Shown here one piece after another: positions 1 to 11,330 of a stretch of 64,000 nt of DNA. The notes under the pieces are model-generated. The model saw only the letters and a program-made list of their open reading frames with translations, searched no databases and was not told where the DNA came from. Position 1 is the first letter of the stretch. Every line of letters begins with the position of its first letter. The DNA comes from Leptodactylus fallax (taxonomy: Eukaryota; Chordata; Amphibia; Anura; Leptodactylidae): assembly GCA_947044405.1 (NCBI GenBank), contig CAMRHE010000205.1:868001-932000 (forward strand), in the 5' to 3' direction. A program made the translations under genes and the position numbers.

Positions 1-250
1 CGAAAATACGGCAGTTCTTCACTTTTGATTTTTTTTTTTTTTTTCCTGCTACAGTGCAAGAAAAATATTTATATACGTTTGTAGACTAGGAGTTTTTGGA
101 CACAGGGATACCTAATGTGTATGTGTTTCACAGTAATTGTCTACTTTTACATGTATTCTAGGGGAAGGGGGGTGATTTGAATTTTTAATTATTTGTAATT
201 TTTTTTATTTATCTTTTTAAACTGTATTAATTAGACCCCCTGGGGGTCTA
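1..250. repeat. Dispersed frog repeat, family R1 (partial)
   Basis: AT-rich tract shared with 51540-51770 (both contain GGACACAGGGATACCTAATG followed by GTATGTGTTTCACAGTAAT, a G-run and a 'TTAGACCCC' block) and more weakly with 39720-39807 and 47925-47995 (AAAAATATTTATATGTAG). No ORF and no terminal repeats are visible. The class is unresolved; a non-autonomous DNA transposon is plausible. Confidence 0.6.
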
Positions 251-487
251 ATGCTTAGTAAGGATGACTTGCTCTTGGTTATCCAGAGCATAACTGGCTT
301 TATTGCCCTTAGTGCATATATCAGCCCTGTTGTACTGTATAGGTGTGAAAGTATCATCAAAACTTTTCTACTACATCTCCGTGATCTTAAAAGAATTTCT
401 CAGTATTTTTGTGTGCAGTATCTACAGTTTGCCAATTACTTTTTAAAAAAGCAAAGGCTCTTCATACTTTTTGTCATCTTTTTCTAA

Positions 488-1681
488 TAGAGACTTTCAT
501 TTTCAGGGCATCTGACAACTTTATATGAAACATATTTTGGCTTACAGTTTTATTTCCTTATAAAAATATAATATAGTAAAATAGTGTTATTGCACTACCT
601 CTTGGTTCTTTAACAAGTTTCTTTTTTTCTGTAGAATAACAAAATGAGTGTGGCCCAGTTGTAAAAATTGAGTCCATGGTCTTACAAGTACACATGTAAC
701 AATTACATTTAAAAACTATAACTTTTTCGATAGAAATTGAGTAAAATGGCATCTCTCTATGGCATATGATTGCTGCAGGAAAACACACTGCAAAAGAGCA
801 CTATTACAATAAGTTCATCCATAACTTTTGGTTTGAAAGTTAACAACGGTAGGTAATAAAAATGGAGTTTTGGTTTGTGGAGCAAATGAGAGTCCCTCTC
901 TCATCTCATAGGTTCTACCATCATGGGATCATGGGGTACTGAGTTTTTTTTGCCAGGAGTTTAATAGGATGCCTGTCAGCATTATGCTAACAAGGACAAT
1001 AACCCCTAGTGAGATTGGCCTACCATGAAATGGGATAAATGAATGTGTTTTTGTTTACCCCACCTCCCAAAAGCTGGAAGAAAAAAAGGGATGAAATTGT
1101 TATATGTACCCCAAATCGATACCAATAAAAAGGTTCATTTGTTCCACAAAATACAAACCTTCAAGCAGCCCTGTTGACAGAAAAATAAAAAAAGTAATGA
1201 ATCTCAAAATATGACCCAAGAAATGTTTTTGTTTACATTGTGCAAATGTAGTAAAACACAAAAATATATAATGTTGATGTCTCTATAACTACTGACATGC
1301 AGAATAAAGTCAACCTGTCATTTAAAATACTCTGTAAAAAGCAAAAAAACAAACAAAATACAAAACCCTAAAATTGTAAATTACTGTTTTCTGTCATTCC
1401 CAACCCCTCAAAACAAAAAGAATTAATAAATCTTTAAATACATTAACATGACATGTGACACAAAATAGTGCTAATGAAAAAATACAACTCATTTCACAAT
1501 GGACAAGATCTATGCATTTATATTGACAGAAAAATAAAAATAAGTTATGATTTAAGGGGTTAAAATAAAATAGTGGATGCCAACTGTTTACCAAATGTAT
1601 ACTGTTTTTGATGGAACAAAATTGGGTTTTTATCAGGACAAATCATATGAGAATACAAATTGAGGAATTTTGCAAGTGTTT
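488..1681. other. No gene seen; AT-rich flank with repeat-like tract
   Basis: There is no convincing coding signal on either strand. About 1085-1225 (CAATAAAAAGGTTCATTTG and onward) reads like the internal part of the R1-type dispersed repeat. The rest is featureless AT-rich DNA downstream of fgf18. Confidence 0.4.
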
Positions 1682-1933
1682 GAGCCCTTTCACAAGACCG
1701 AGTCCCATCCATGGAAAACCGCCATGATGGGCAGTTTGAGAGCGCACTACAGTAATGAACTGACATAATGCTATCAGTTCAGTACTGCAACAATTGGGCC
1801 ATTGGGACTTCATGGCATCATAAGTGACTATGATGCAGGGACTCCTGTGCACACGGCCGATTTCAGTCTGGGAAATATAGCGCACATATGGATCATTTTC
1901 CACGGACGGGAGTCGATCGTGTGAAAGAGCCCT
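1682..1933. mobile_element. MITE with ~40-bp terminal inverted repeats
   Basis: The left end GAGCCCTTTCACAAGACCG is the imperfect reverse complement of the right end CGATCGTGTGAAAGAGCCC. The similarity continues inward through TCCATGGAAAA / TTTTCCACGGA. A short central palindrome (AACTGACATAATGCTATCAG) recurs near 8120-8150. It has no coding capacity and is probably a non-autonomous DNA element. Confidence 0.55.
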
Positions 1934-1971
1934 TTAACTTTTGTTTACTATAAATGACTAAGTATATCCAA

Positions 1972-2347
1972 GTAGTGGAAGAGTGAAGAAATCAGGCGAT
2001 ACCTTTTAGAGGCTCACTGAGTATATTTGATAGTGAACTTTCGAGAGTGTTAGCTCTCTTCTTCAGACACAAGTTTTCCAGACTGTTTATTTCCTGACCT
2101 GTTGTAAATAACTTCTCTACTTTATATTGCATTTTTTTATTCCAAGATCCTTTAAAGATCCATGTCTTGTGTGTGTATAAAAAGTCTGTGAATTTTCAGT
2201 TTCTTGTATTACACCATGTCTGAAGAAGAGAGCTAGCACTCTCGAAAACCTTACTATCAAATATACTCAGTTAGCCTCTAAAAGGTATCACCCGATTTCT
2301 TCACTCTTCCACTACTTGCTATGGCTAACACAGTACAACATTATACT
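1972..2347. mobile_element. Foldback retroelement 1 (Penelope-like?), hammerhead-like arms
   Basis: Two arms of about 100-140 bp are inverted around a spacer. The right arm ends GGCTAACACAGTACAACATT and the left arm starts inside that end (AGTGGAAGAGTGAAG), so it is truncated. The element is bracketed by a perfect 15-bp direct repeat ACTAAGTATATCCAA at 1957-1971 and 2348-2362. Each arm carries CTGAAGA, a GAGAG/CTCTC hairpin and GAAA (right arm 2220-2247). This resembles a hammerhead core with A at position 7. Long target duplications, 5' truncation, inverted terminal pseudo-LTRs and hammerhead motifs are features of Penelope-like elements. No reverse transcriptase is present, so the class is inferred. 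Confidence 0.6.
2220..2247 (+). ncRNA. Degenerate hammerhead-like core, foldback 1 right arm
   Basis: CTGAAGA is followed by a perfect 5-bp hairpin stem (GAGAG at 2228-2232, CTCTC at 2239-2243) and GAAA (2244-2247). The canonical core is CUGAUGA...GAAA; the U-to-A change would be expected to impair cleavage. The opposite arm carries the same motif on the other strand. Confidence 0.35.
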
Positions 2348-2362
2348 ACTAAGTATATCCAA

Positions 2363-3413
2363 AGCAAATTATAGTATTAAATAATAAAAATAGGAGACCA
2401 ATTAATGAAGAAGAATCTTAATTTATTGCATAGTATGTATGACTCAACATCACACCCTGAATTTTAACAAGGCACCATACAATTCTGAAAATTTTGGTTT
2501 GGTTTTGTTGTTTATTATTTTAGTAATGATACTGTACACCTTGTCTAGTATTCCAACATACATGACTGAAGATATTATTGAGAAGTCAAAGTGGTTTGCA
2601 ATGTAGTTAATTACAACAAGATTATATTAATGAACCACATTAAAACCTGCATTATACATTAAATAAAAGAGCTTATAGAAATATTCACAGATGCGTAAGC
2701 AAAGGTTCAGTTACCTATTAGAACCGAAGATGTTAGAGAAAGGTGAAGTTGAGCAGCATTGTGTCTCTAGAGCTTATATTCATTTCACCTGAAAATAATG
2801 ATTGCCCTGAGGTTTATCTGCAGACCTATAAGGCCGACTTTCCAGGCAGCAGTAGCCGCAAGCAGCTGACACTCTGACCAACCACTGTGGCCAATGGTCG
2901 TACCTGCAAAATCATGAAGCCATTGCCCACCATGGGAGGATGGAGTTTCAGCCTCATGTGGCTGTCACAGCATGGTAACCCAGCCATGATCTGCTAATTT
3001 GTTATACGTCAGGGGGACCTTTAAATGTATAGGCTGGCTTTACATGGCCATAATATGGCTATATTTTAGTTTTTATTTTACAGCCACAATAGGGCCAATA
3101 AAAACAAACAGGTCAACACAGAGTTATGGGAGTTATGTCAGAGTATTGTGGTGATAAATGGATGCAAAAATGCAGCCGTATTATATCTGTGTGAATCATC
3201 CCTACTCTTCTACATATATTCATTGTCATTAATTTACAGACCGGAAAACACACAGCCAAATACAATGCATTTTGCACTTTGCAAATAAATAGCTTATAAA
3301 AATGAGAAAAATAAGGAAAACAGATGATAACTTAGAAGTGGAATTTATAATAGTAAACTAATGTTATACCAATAACCATGAAGTAGGTGAGTAACTTGAA
3401 TTATGTTTGAGTG
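2363..3413. other. No gene seen
   Basis: AT-rich spacer between the two foldback elements. No ORF, terminal repeat or RNA gene was recognised. A GC-richer patch at about 2840-3000 has no coding structure that I can follow. Confidence 0.4.
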
Positions 3414-3492
3414 ACTAGCAGCATTATAATGGAAGAGTGAAGAAATCAGGCGATACCTTTTAGAGGCTAACTGAGTATATTTATAAGTAAGC

Positions 3493-3520
3493 TTTCAGGA
3501 GTACTCGCTCCCTTCATCAG
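3493..3520 (-). ncRNA. Hammerhead-ribozyme-like core, left arm
   Basis: On the minus strand CTGATGA (3514-3520) and GAAA (3493-3496) flank the same stem II as in the right arm. Both strands of this insertion therefore encode the core. Confidence 0.45.
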
Positions 3521-3743
3521 ACATGGTGTGATACGAGAACTGAAAATTAACAGATTTTTATACACATGGTTTTCAAAGCATTTTAGAGTCCTTAAAAAAA
3601 ATTGCAATCTAAGTAGAGAAGTTATTTACAACAGGTCAAAAAAAACAGTCTGGAAACTTGTGGTGCGTGAGCATTTTCTAAAATGCTTTGAAAACCATGT
3701 GTATAAAAATCTGTTAATTTTCAGTTCTCGTATCACACCATGT

Positions 3744-3771
3744 CTGATGAAGGGAGCGAGTACTCCTGAAA
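3744..3771 (+). ncRNA. Hammerhead-ribozyme-like core, right arm
   Basis: CTGATGA (3744-3750) is followed by a stem II (GGGAG at 3752-3756 with CTCCT at 3763-3767, loop CGAGTA) and GAAA (3768-3771). These match the invariant hammerhead core nucleotides. Stem III (GCT/AGC pairing further on) is weak, and no convincing stem I partner or NUH cleavage triplet was found. Activity is therefore unproven. Confidence 0.45.
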
Positions 3772-3920
3772 GCTTACTTATAAATATACTCAGTTAGCCT
3801 CTAAAAGGTATCGCCTGATTTCTTCACTCTTCCACTACTTTCAATGGCTAACACGGTACAACATTATACTACTAGCAGCATTATATAACAGACTGCAGTT
3901 AATGGCAAAAAATCATATGT

Positions 3921-4407
3921 CTTAAAGTGTAAGTAAACTTTCATTTATTTTTTCATAAATCAATAGTGCAGGAGAAGGGAGCAAACTTTACAAATTAAAG
4001 TGTCTGTGTCTTTAAGTATTTCTCTTGTTTTTACTTCTTATCTGATTCATTTTTTCTGTACTCCTTATGCAATCACTCTCACTTTACAATGGATTCTATG
4101 GAAATGGGAGCGGAGAAGGAAAAACAGAGATATGAAGCGGTCTACAGCATTAAATGAGTCATTTATCTCAGGAGAAGGCTGGATACTAATTCCTGACAAA
4201 CCAGCTGTGTTGTGGAAAGGAACTGTCTCTCTATATTGCTGATGCCTCTCTGAGGATTTCTCCTTTTCCTTCTCCTCCCCTTTCCATAGCGTTCTATTCA
4301 TCTACAGATTAGATTAGTGAGAGAAAGAGGCAAATAAGTGAAAAAAATGGGAATTTTTCTGAATTATGGATTAAATGAAAAAAAAAAAAAGTTTAGTTAC
4401 GCTTTAA
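3921..4407. mobile_element. TTAA-flanked MITE
   Basis: TTAA at 3921-3924 and 4404-4407 bracket inverted ends AGTGTAAGTAAACTTT and (reverse complement) AGCGTAACTAAACTTT. The inverted similarity extends inward over the CATTTA/CATAAT blocks. TTAA duplication is typical of piggyBac and Kolobok superfamilies. It is non-coding; the small ORFs inside are shadows. Confidence 0.65.
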
Positions 4408-5077
4408 TTTGTAGCTTTAGTTTAATATCCCTTTAAGTATACAGTGCCATTGTGCAGAAAGTTTCTATACACAGGATTTGTCAAGTTTAATGACAGATCG
4501 TACTACACAGTATGTGGTGTCTATTTTAAAATGTATCTGTCATTATGTTTTATTTATTTATTTATTATGTTGTGCAATTTCAAAATATATCTTTAGAAGG
4601 GTCAGCGCTCAATTTGGCCTCCGTTTCCTAATATATTCAAAGTCCATATTGTGCAAATATAAAACCACACTTTTGTGTCTGTCTGCCTTTGACTTCCACT
4701 ACAAAATGTATAACTTATGCTTTTCTTGTGCTTTGAAAGTGAGCAGCCTATACATTTCAGTATTAAAAAAGAAAATCAGATAAATATTGATAAATAATAC
4801 TTTTTAGGCATACATAGATGCAATAAAAACTTTAATGTCTGTGTATCCTTTAGGGCCAAAAAATGTGAACAGTATTTTATTACTACTCTATTTAGGGTGC
4901 TTCTTAACTGTTATGGTGTTTTGCTACTGAATGTAGCAAAATTTTGTAATTTCTCTATAAGACTAGAAATAGAAGAAAAGGATTTAGGCTTCCTTCACAC
5001 ACTTTAATTGTTTTTAAGGTTTTTATTACCAGCATTTTTGGTGGAGCGTTTTCTAAATAATTTAGATATCTATTTTA
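4408..5077. other. No gene seen
   Basis: AT-rich DNA with no recognised feature. Confidence 0.4.
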
Positions 5078-5338
5078 GGCTGGGGCCCCATGTTGCGAAA
5101 ACACAGCAGCTGCAAAGTGGATGGGATTCTAGGTAATCCCATCCCTGCATTGCAGAAAAAATCTGCAGCGTGAAAGCTGCTTACGTTTTTGAAAATCGCA
5201 GCATGTCAATTATACCTATGGAAACACAGGCTGTCCGTATAATAGGGGCAGAAAGTCCGCAGAGGAAAATGCGGTGTTTCAGCTACGTTTTGTTCCGTAG
5301 TGTTTTTTTGTTCCGTCTCACTACGTGGGGCCTTAGCC
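5078..5338. mobile_element. Harbinger-like MITE (family H1)
   Basis: The left end GGCTGGGGCCCCATGTTGCG is inverted against the right end CTACGTGGGGCCTTAGCC. TTA lies at 5075-5077 and 5339-5341, matching the 3-bp TWA duplication of PIF/Harbinger elements. Internal blocks (GCAGCATGTCAATTATACCT) recur at 25690 and 34700. Many copies of this family lie in the window. Confidence 0.6.
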
Positions 5339-5904
5339 TTATATTGATTTTCAAGCTCTAGAGAAAAGTCAATAATCAATGCCTTAAAAAATGCCATAAC
5401 CAGAGTATTTGCATTTTGAAAAAAATGCTGCGCTTCGAAAAAAGAACAGTGACCCCTAAGACAGCACACACCAAAACACTTACATATATTCTTCAATATA
5501 GATTTGAAAGTAACATTAGACTGCAGTGTCTTTGACCCCAAAAGCCCAAGAAACCAGTATGAAAAAAAACATTTAAAACCCTGTGTTTAATTTACATAGT
5601 GTTATATCACAAAAAAAGAAGACTTTTTAACCATATAGTAACACAGTTTGTAAGACTGAAGATCTATTATAGTGCTATGAATGACAAGAGTGGTATAAAA
5701 GGAATTATTTACCATAACATGCTGTGCTGGGGGTAATTGAGGGAAGGGGCTTTCTGTCTTTATTTTACAATTGTTCAGTTTGTATCCATCAGTCTGGTAG
5801 TTGTAATGTCAGTTGTTTTGTTCCTCTGACTGAGCAGAACAACAAACATTACATCATTAGTGTTAAAAAAAAAAATTACAGCAGATAAGAGAGAAAATTT
5901 ACAG

Positions 5905-6086
5905 AGGCCTCATTCACACTTCAGTGTTTTATCAGTATTTTTCAGACATTTTTAAGTCAAAACCAGGAGTGGATTCAAAATGCAGAAAAACATACAGTGG
6001 GAACACGTCTACTTTTCTTTCTTGCATTCATTCCTGACCTTGGCTTTAAAAAATATGAATCCAATACTGAGCTGTGAATGAGACCT
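5905..6086. mobile_element. Short palindromic MITE
   Basis: AGGCCTCATTCACACTTCAG at the left is inverted against CTGTGAATGAGACCT at the right. The internal block AAAACCAGGAGTGGATTCAA resembles a related fragment at about 27440-27600. Non-coding. Confidence 0.45.
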
Positions 6087-6289
6087 AAGGCCTCTATTCC
6101 TATGCTAAATGTCAAGACATGGCAGTGCTAAACTTAAACCTGGTGGCCACTTGCTATTTGTTGAACCACCTTGATTGGAATTGGTATATGGGTTAAGTTT
6201 GACAATGACACAGGGTAGGTTAATGCTTGACTGGCATTTTCTGAATTCAGTGCAAGAGTTTGACTGTAGGAAACAAGGACAGGTAGCAA

Positions 6290-6724
6290 TTAAAGAGGAC
6301 CTTTCACCACCTCCAGCAAGTTCAGCTCTTTAGATCATTTAATAGGCACTTCTCCACTGATTCTGGCACAGTTGGAATTGTTTCTCTAGCCCCCACCTTT
6401 CCCAAGCAATCAATGCTGTTAGTTTTGGTGTCTATGCTATTTAGACTCTGTACTGTCAGGAGGGCGGTGTCAGGCAGGAGCAGATGAGGGGTGTGATTCT
6501 GAGCTCTGACACTGGCTGCCTCTGATTGGACGTCTGAATCACGTCCTGACACCGCCCTTCTGACATTACAGAACTTAAATAGCACATCAGGTACCAAAAT
6601 TAGCTGCACTTGTTTCTCAGGAATGGTGAGGGGTAGAGAGAAAATTCCAACTGTGCTGGAATCAGTGGAGTGGCGGCTATTAACAGAACTTGAATTGGTG
6701 GAGGTGGTGAAAGGTCCTCTTTAA
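6290..6724. mobile_element. TTAA-flanked MITE with AGAGGACCTTTCACC ends
   Basis: TTAA at 6290-6293 and 6721-6724 flank near-perfect inverted ends (AGAGGACCTTTCACCACC / GGTGGTGAAAGGTCCTCT). The inverted similarity extends inward over more than 80 bp (CTGATTCTGGCACAGTTGGA region). This is a non-autonomous piggyBac- or Kolobok-type element. Confidence 0.75.
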
Positions 6725-7237
6725 GACCCAGCTTGAGCGTAGAAAGTAGACTCCATCCTGAATGTGTAAAATATGTAATAGATATTGTATATAATAAATA
6801 AATATAATAAACCGTTTTCACCCCCAAAAAATAATAGTTGTATGTTTTGAGGGTTAGGGATTTCTGTGTAGGCCATACACAATAATTGTTTTGCTAAGAC
6901 TGCATGTGTGCAAAATGCTATATATTTCTCCATGTACTGAAGTAACTATATCTATACTGTACAAACAAAACATTAACCATTAGAAATGTCAGGTACTTGA
7001 CAGAAAACCATTTTACCCATAAATTTATGAATTGAGGGTAAACAAACTTTTTATCTAAGCTTTTGGCATAGGAGTGCATGTTTTTATTCTGATAAAAGTA
7101 AATTGCTTACATATTCCAGTTAGCTTTCGGTTTATTACAGTAACAATTAGTTATATGGTCATCAAATGTCACGTAGTAATAATAATATGTGAAATTAAAT
7201 AATAACTTATTACACTGTGTGCATTATAGTTTAAAGA

Positions 7238-7554
7238 CACTGGCACAGATTTACTATTGTGGTTACAGCTGGGCACTGGCATAAATGTGGCGCATCTTTG
7301 GTGCATCTAGTTTGGGCTAAAATGTTTTGACTTGGTAGACATGAGGGTATACAGTAAATTTGCTACAATGCTCCAAGACTGTAATAAAATTCTGGCTCAA
7401 ACTAAGCAAAGCTAAAAGGTGGTATAAACTTAAGACTGGGCAGTCTAAAAATATGCCAGTTTTATCATCCAGCCTCAGCTACTGTGATAAATCTGATAGA
7501 TTTTCAAAATGCCTGTTTCAGTGTGCATTGTCTTTTAGTAAATCTGCGCCACTG
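7238..7554. repeat. Foldback repeat, CACTGGCACAGATTTAC ends
   Basis: CACTGGCACAGATTTACTA (7238) is inverted against AGTAAATCTGCGCCACTG (7537-7554). The internal block is non-coding despite an incidental 71-codon ORF. A MITE is likely; no clear target duplication is visible. Confidence 0.45.
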
Positions 7555-7989
7555 TTTATACCTGAAAACCAATGACAAGTAAGCTAGCTGCAACTGAACT
7601 GAAAGATCATAGCATGTGTACATAGCAATACTTCAGTCATAGTTATAGGTTAAAGTATCAATGAGTTATACATGTAACTGATAGTAATGTGTAAGATATT
7701 AATGAAGAGACCTAAGAAGCTATGCTCACACACAGCAGATTTCTTGCAGAAATTTCCCCAACTAAAAGTTCCTTCTATATAAAGATGCCTTCATGTCTGC
7801 ATTATTTCCTATTATATGCTAGGAAGAGAACAATTAAAATAATGGCAGAGCCAAATCTACCACATGTCAGAGACCAATGGCGCCAGAGTGTCCATTATTT
7901 TACCAGACTGTCTGGCTATTTGGACAAACTATGCCACAGATTCTCTGTGAACCCAGTCCGGTTGTTTCTGCAGAATACAGGATTTCTGA

Positions 7990-8160
7990 AAGCCTTAGGG
8001 CCCTTGAACATGACCAATTTCCTTCCATGGGAAACGGTCTGTTTGTGGGTGGTAGGACTGGGCTGGTCTGTGTGCATATTCAGTTATTATGCGGTGAGCT
8101 CCCGAACAGTTCGATCTCTACAGTAATAAAGTGACATAATGCCATCAGTTCATTACTATA
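7990..8160. repeat. Fragment of the 1682-1933 MITE family
   Basis: Contains CCATGGGAAACGGTCTG and a palindromic block (AGTGACATAATGCCATCAG) similar to the centre of the element at 1682-1933. Its ends are unclear. The 134-codon ORF crossing here is not protein-like. Confidence 0.35.
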
Positions 8161-8204
8161 GGCCGCTCAGGGACTCACTGCATCCTGGGTCCTACTGCCC
8201 AAAT

Positions 8205-8520
8205 ACGGACTGTCATCAGTTTTGCATCAGTTTTTAACGGTCAGTGAAAATAATTGGTGAATTTCATTCTTTTTTCTTTTTCGACCCACCCCACTGATCT
8301 GTTTTTAATGGCCGCAAAACGGATGTAAGTCAGTTTTACATCATTTCAAAATGGATCCATTGACTTCTATTGGGTCCATGTGTCTGTGAAAACGGACAAA
8401 GATAGCGTATGTCAGTTTTTTTCGATGGATGTGAAAAATGGACCGTCGTAAAGCGGACATGTGAATAGACACATTGAATTCAATGTGTTGTCAAATGGAC
8501 GTGTGCAAGAGGCCTTATTC
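8205..8520. repeat. Dispersed repeat rich in 'AACGGATGTAAAACTGATG'-type blocks
   Basis: GGATGTAAGTCAGTTTTACA, GGATCCATTGACTTCTATTG and similar phrases recur at 21930-22560 and partly at 33940-34025. This is a degenerate, non-coding, internally repetitive DNA-transposon derivative of unknown class. Confidence 0.4.
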
Positions 8521-8729
8521 AGGTGAAAAAGACTGATAATCTGAAGTGTGTGAACATTGCCTTAACGTAATAATGAGACAATCCAGGATTAGAATAAAAG
8601 GGTCTATCTTTTTACTAAAAAGTACGCACTACTCATGTCTATGGACTGTGTCTGCTACAGCATTTATTTGAATGGGACTGAGAGGGGCATGAAGAAGACC
8701 CTTTTTCTAACCTTGGACAACCTGTTTAA

Positions 8730-8948
8730 GGCTGAGGCCCCATGTTGCGGAAACGCAGCTTCTTTTGTTGCAGATTTTACTGCGTTTTTTTTGAGCCAAA
8801 CCTGGGAGTGGCTACAAAAGGAATGGGAAATATATAGAAGTACTTATACTTCTACCATCTGCTTAATCCACTCCTGACTTTGGCTCAAAAAACTGCAACA
8901 AAATCTGCAACAAAAAAAGCTGCGTTTCCGCAACATGGGGCTTCAGTC
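8730..8948. mobile_element. Harbinger-like MITE (family H1)
   Basis: GGCTGAGGCCCCATGTTGCG at the left is inverted against GCAACATGGGGCTTCAGTC at the right. The centre contains the GAGCCAAACCTGGGAGTGG / TCCACTCCTGACTTTGGCTC inverted pair. It is close to the copies at 28693 and 29618. Confidence 0.65.
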
Positions 8949-9099
8949 TGAGGAACAAAAGTAATGCAATTGTCATCAAGATGCAAGATTTTACATTTGC
9001 TGGCTATATAACTAATCATATGTAGAGCTTTATGTTAAATATTATGCACTATGATGCTTAATAATTTTGTACAATTTTTTTAAAAATAAATCAGTTTCT

Positions 9100-10045
9100 G
9101 AAAAACAAACATCATTCTGTAGCATTCAGATTTTATGTTTAAATATGCCTTGAATATTGATGCAGTATTACTTAGTTTATTGAACTATTATATACAGAAG
9201 TGCAATAAATAGCTATATACAATACATACCATAGACGGAAAAGATGCAACCAGTTTAAATAGTGCAAATTTTCCCAGTAAAACTTTTATATCTGAGATCC
9301 AAAATGCATGTTAAAATGTACATGTGTCCAAAAGTAACCTCTAAAATGTTCATCTAAAAAAAAAAAGTATAATTCACATCTCAGTATGTATACCGAAACA
9401 CCACATTAAATGTGGCTTGTAAAAGCATTCTGTCTGATGATTGAGTCATTTGTAATATTAGCAGCATTTTTTAAAAGTGAGGCTAGTGCAGGATCACGCA
9501 AATGTGACACCTTATGTCATTAACATGAAAAACTGTATCGAGAATTCCAACGAAACTCAATGATTCATTGCGCTCACATAGATAATTTGTTATAGGCTTG
9601 CAGCAGATAACAAATATGTTATTTTTGTTAAACTCATTTTTGTAAAAAAAAAAAAAAACACTCCGGTTTGTGCAGTTTTTCTGCTCAGAAGCTAATCATT
9701 GAAAAAGAGCACCTGCGTCAGTTAAAATAGAACAAAGTCTTTTCAAGTTACAGTGAAGTCTTCCAGCATTTCTGAATATATAACACAAAGTACAAAAATA
9801 AAGCTTTTCCTCATTTTTTCAAAAAATGTAAAAATATTCCTCTGGCGCAGTAAAGTTGAAAATGCGATACTGAGTATTTAATTAATGTCTTTAGCACAAA
9901 TCTAGTGGAAAAATAAAACAAAATATTTAGGAGATAGTCAAGCAATGTTATTTTTCCTTTCGAGTGTATTTTTGCACGGTTGTCTTGTCTTGCACTAGAT
10001 TTAAGCTGGAAAGATTTTTATGAAAGAAGCTAATATTTTACCCCT
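9100..10045 (-). other. fgf18: Probable fgf18 3' UTR and downstream flank
   Basis: This is the only sizeable stretch near the gene with no recognised mobile element, directly downstream of the stop codon. On the minus strand the candidate polyadenylation hexamers are ATTAAA (9877-9882) and AATAAA (9176-9181). I cannot tell which is used. Transcript data would settle it. Confidence 0.35.
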
Positions 10046-10312
10046 TTAACTTGGCTTTGTAGGCCGTACTCTTTTAGTCCTTTTAGTCACTGTCGTGTAT
10101 TTGAAAGGTCTCTGTAGCTCCACAACACCTTTTAGGTACCTCTTCAAAAAATGCACATCTTGCTGGGTTTCTCTAGTTTTCGGTCCCTTTCGAGGCCTTC
10201 CTTTTTTAGTAAAACCAACATACCAGCCAGAATATTTTGCTGACATCAAAGCTGTGTAATTATTTTCTAGTACTTTTTCAATGAAGACGCATTCTTTGCT
10301 TGTTCCATCAGG
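10046..10312 (-). CDS. fgf18: Fibroblast growth factor 18, last coding exon
   Basis: This exon encodes the C-terminal 88 residues of a secreted FGF8/17/18-group growth factor, which signals through FGF receptors with heparan sulfate. The minus-strand acceptor (TTTTTATCTTACAG) lies just above 10312, and TAA is at 10046-10048. The translation begins [20 protein letters not shown] and continues with [15 protein letters not shown], the core beta-trefoil and heparin-binding region, then a basic tail ending RPTKPS. The first ~55 residues match FGF18 as I know it almost exactly. The tail differs by several substitutions ([11 protein letters not shown] where mammals have a proline/glutamine-containing version). 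The phase-0 junction agrees with the donor at 26355. FGF24 and FGF17 are less likely because of the [10 protein letters not shown] block. Confidence 0.92.
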   Translation of the reverse strand, partial: PDGTSKECVFIEKVLENNYTALMSAKYSGWYVGFTKKGRPRKGPKTRETQQDVHFLKRYLKGVVELQRPFKYTTVTKRTKRVRPTKPS

Positions 10313-10639
10313 CTGTAAGATAAAAACAAGCTTGTCAAGAATTAATACCAAAAAATCATCATATCCTATGTAACAAAAAAGTCTTTGCATACGTTTAAAA
10401 TTGCCTTGCATGTGATGTATGAGGGTTTTGGCCAATGAAACTACTTGTACTCCCTGCAGTGCCATGAATACATGAAAAATAAATAATGTAGGACATGCTG
10501 GACTCTACCTCTGTGCAGTGATGTATATAAAAAAGACAAATAGAAGTAAAAAAAAAAAGCAAAACAGTTTGTAAAACAAAAGGTAGAAAAGACAGAAAAA
10601 CGTTGTGAATTAGAGTGCTTTTGTTTCCATACATGGAGG

Positions 10640-11330
10640 TTCTCAGATAGGTTGGGTCCACACTTTTTGTAAAGGTGAGCCTCCCACAACCCCATGTCAG
10701 GGGGCCCCCCTAGTTCTACTTCCCGGTGGTGGGACATGATCTTCACCTGAGAAAGCTGAGGCCTCTGAGGTCAATTCCGGTCACAACTCCCCCTCTGTTA
10801 CACCTGACACTGATATTCGCCTGATATTCCTGATAGTGACAGAGGGTTGTTAAACAATAAAATTGACCTACCCTGTGTTACTTCAAAAAGCATGCTGCCA
10901 GACCATGTCATATAACAGCAGAGGATCTGATCCTGTGATCACACACAGGATCAGATCCTTGGTTGCCTTTCTCAAAAATATAATATTGTAACTTATAGGT
11001 AATACATTTCTGGATCCAGGGATCTATTCTGATAACCATATTAGGGGTCAAGAATTCATTGTTTCCCTAAAATGATGTACTGGTGTCTCCATTATAGGGA
11101 TTTTTGCCTTCATCTGATTCAACACTGTAGGATTTTAGGTTGAACTTGATGGACCTTTGATTTTTTTTAAAACTTTTATCAACTCTATAACTTTTGATGT
11201 GAGTTTGATTCAGTGGAACCATTTGGACAAATTGTAATACTGTAATACATGTGACATACTAGTGCACTCTATTATGCATTCACATCTATGGGTGTTCTGA
11301 TCCATTCTGTTCCAATGAAAAATGAACAAA
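10640..11330. other. No gene seen (intron)
   Basis: Non-coding. It includes a short inverted pair GATCAGATCC(T)/AGGATCTGATC around 10921-10960 (AGGATCTGATCCTGTGATCA), which is a small local palindrome. No repeat family was recognised. Confidence 0.35.

Larger units (their letters stand above)
3429..3870. mobile_element. Foldback retroelement 2 (same family as 1972-2347)
   Basis: Same family as the element at 1972-2347. The right arm ends GGCTAACACGGTACAACATT and the left arm is truncated. The perfect 15-bp flanking duplication ACTAGCAGCATTATA lies at 3414-3428 and 3871-3885. The arms are about 160 bp and nearly perfect (TATACACATGGTTTTCAAAG and its reverse complement), so a very stable hairpin could form. 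The spacer is present in the opposite orientation relative to copy 1, so the inversion arose independently in each insertion. Both arms carry a hammerhead core with the consensus CTGATGA. Confidence 0.65.

Noticed and set aside
7722..8126. 134-codon ORF as a gene
   Set aside because: No recognisable domain, overlapping another ORF in a different frame and crossing a MITE fragment.
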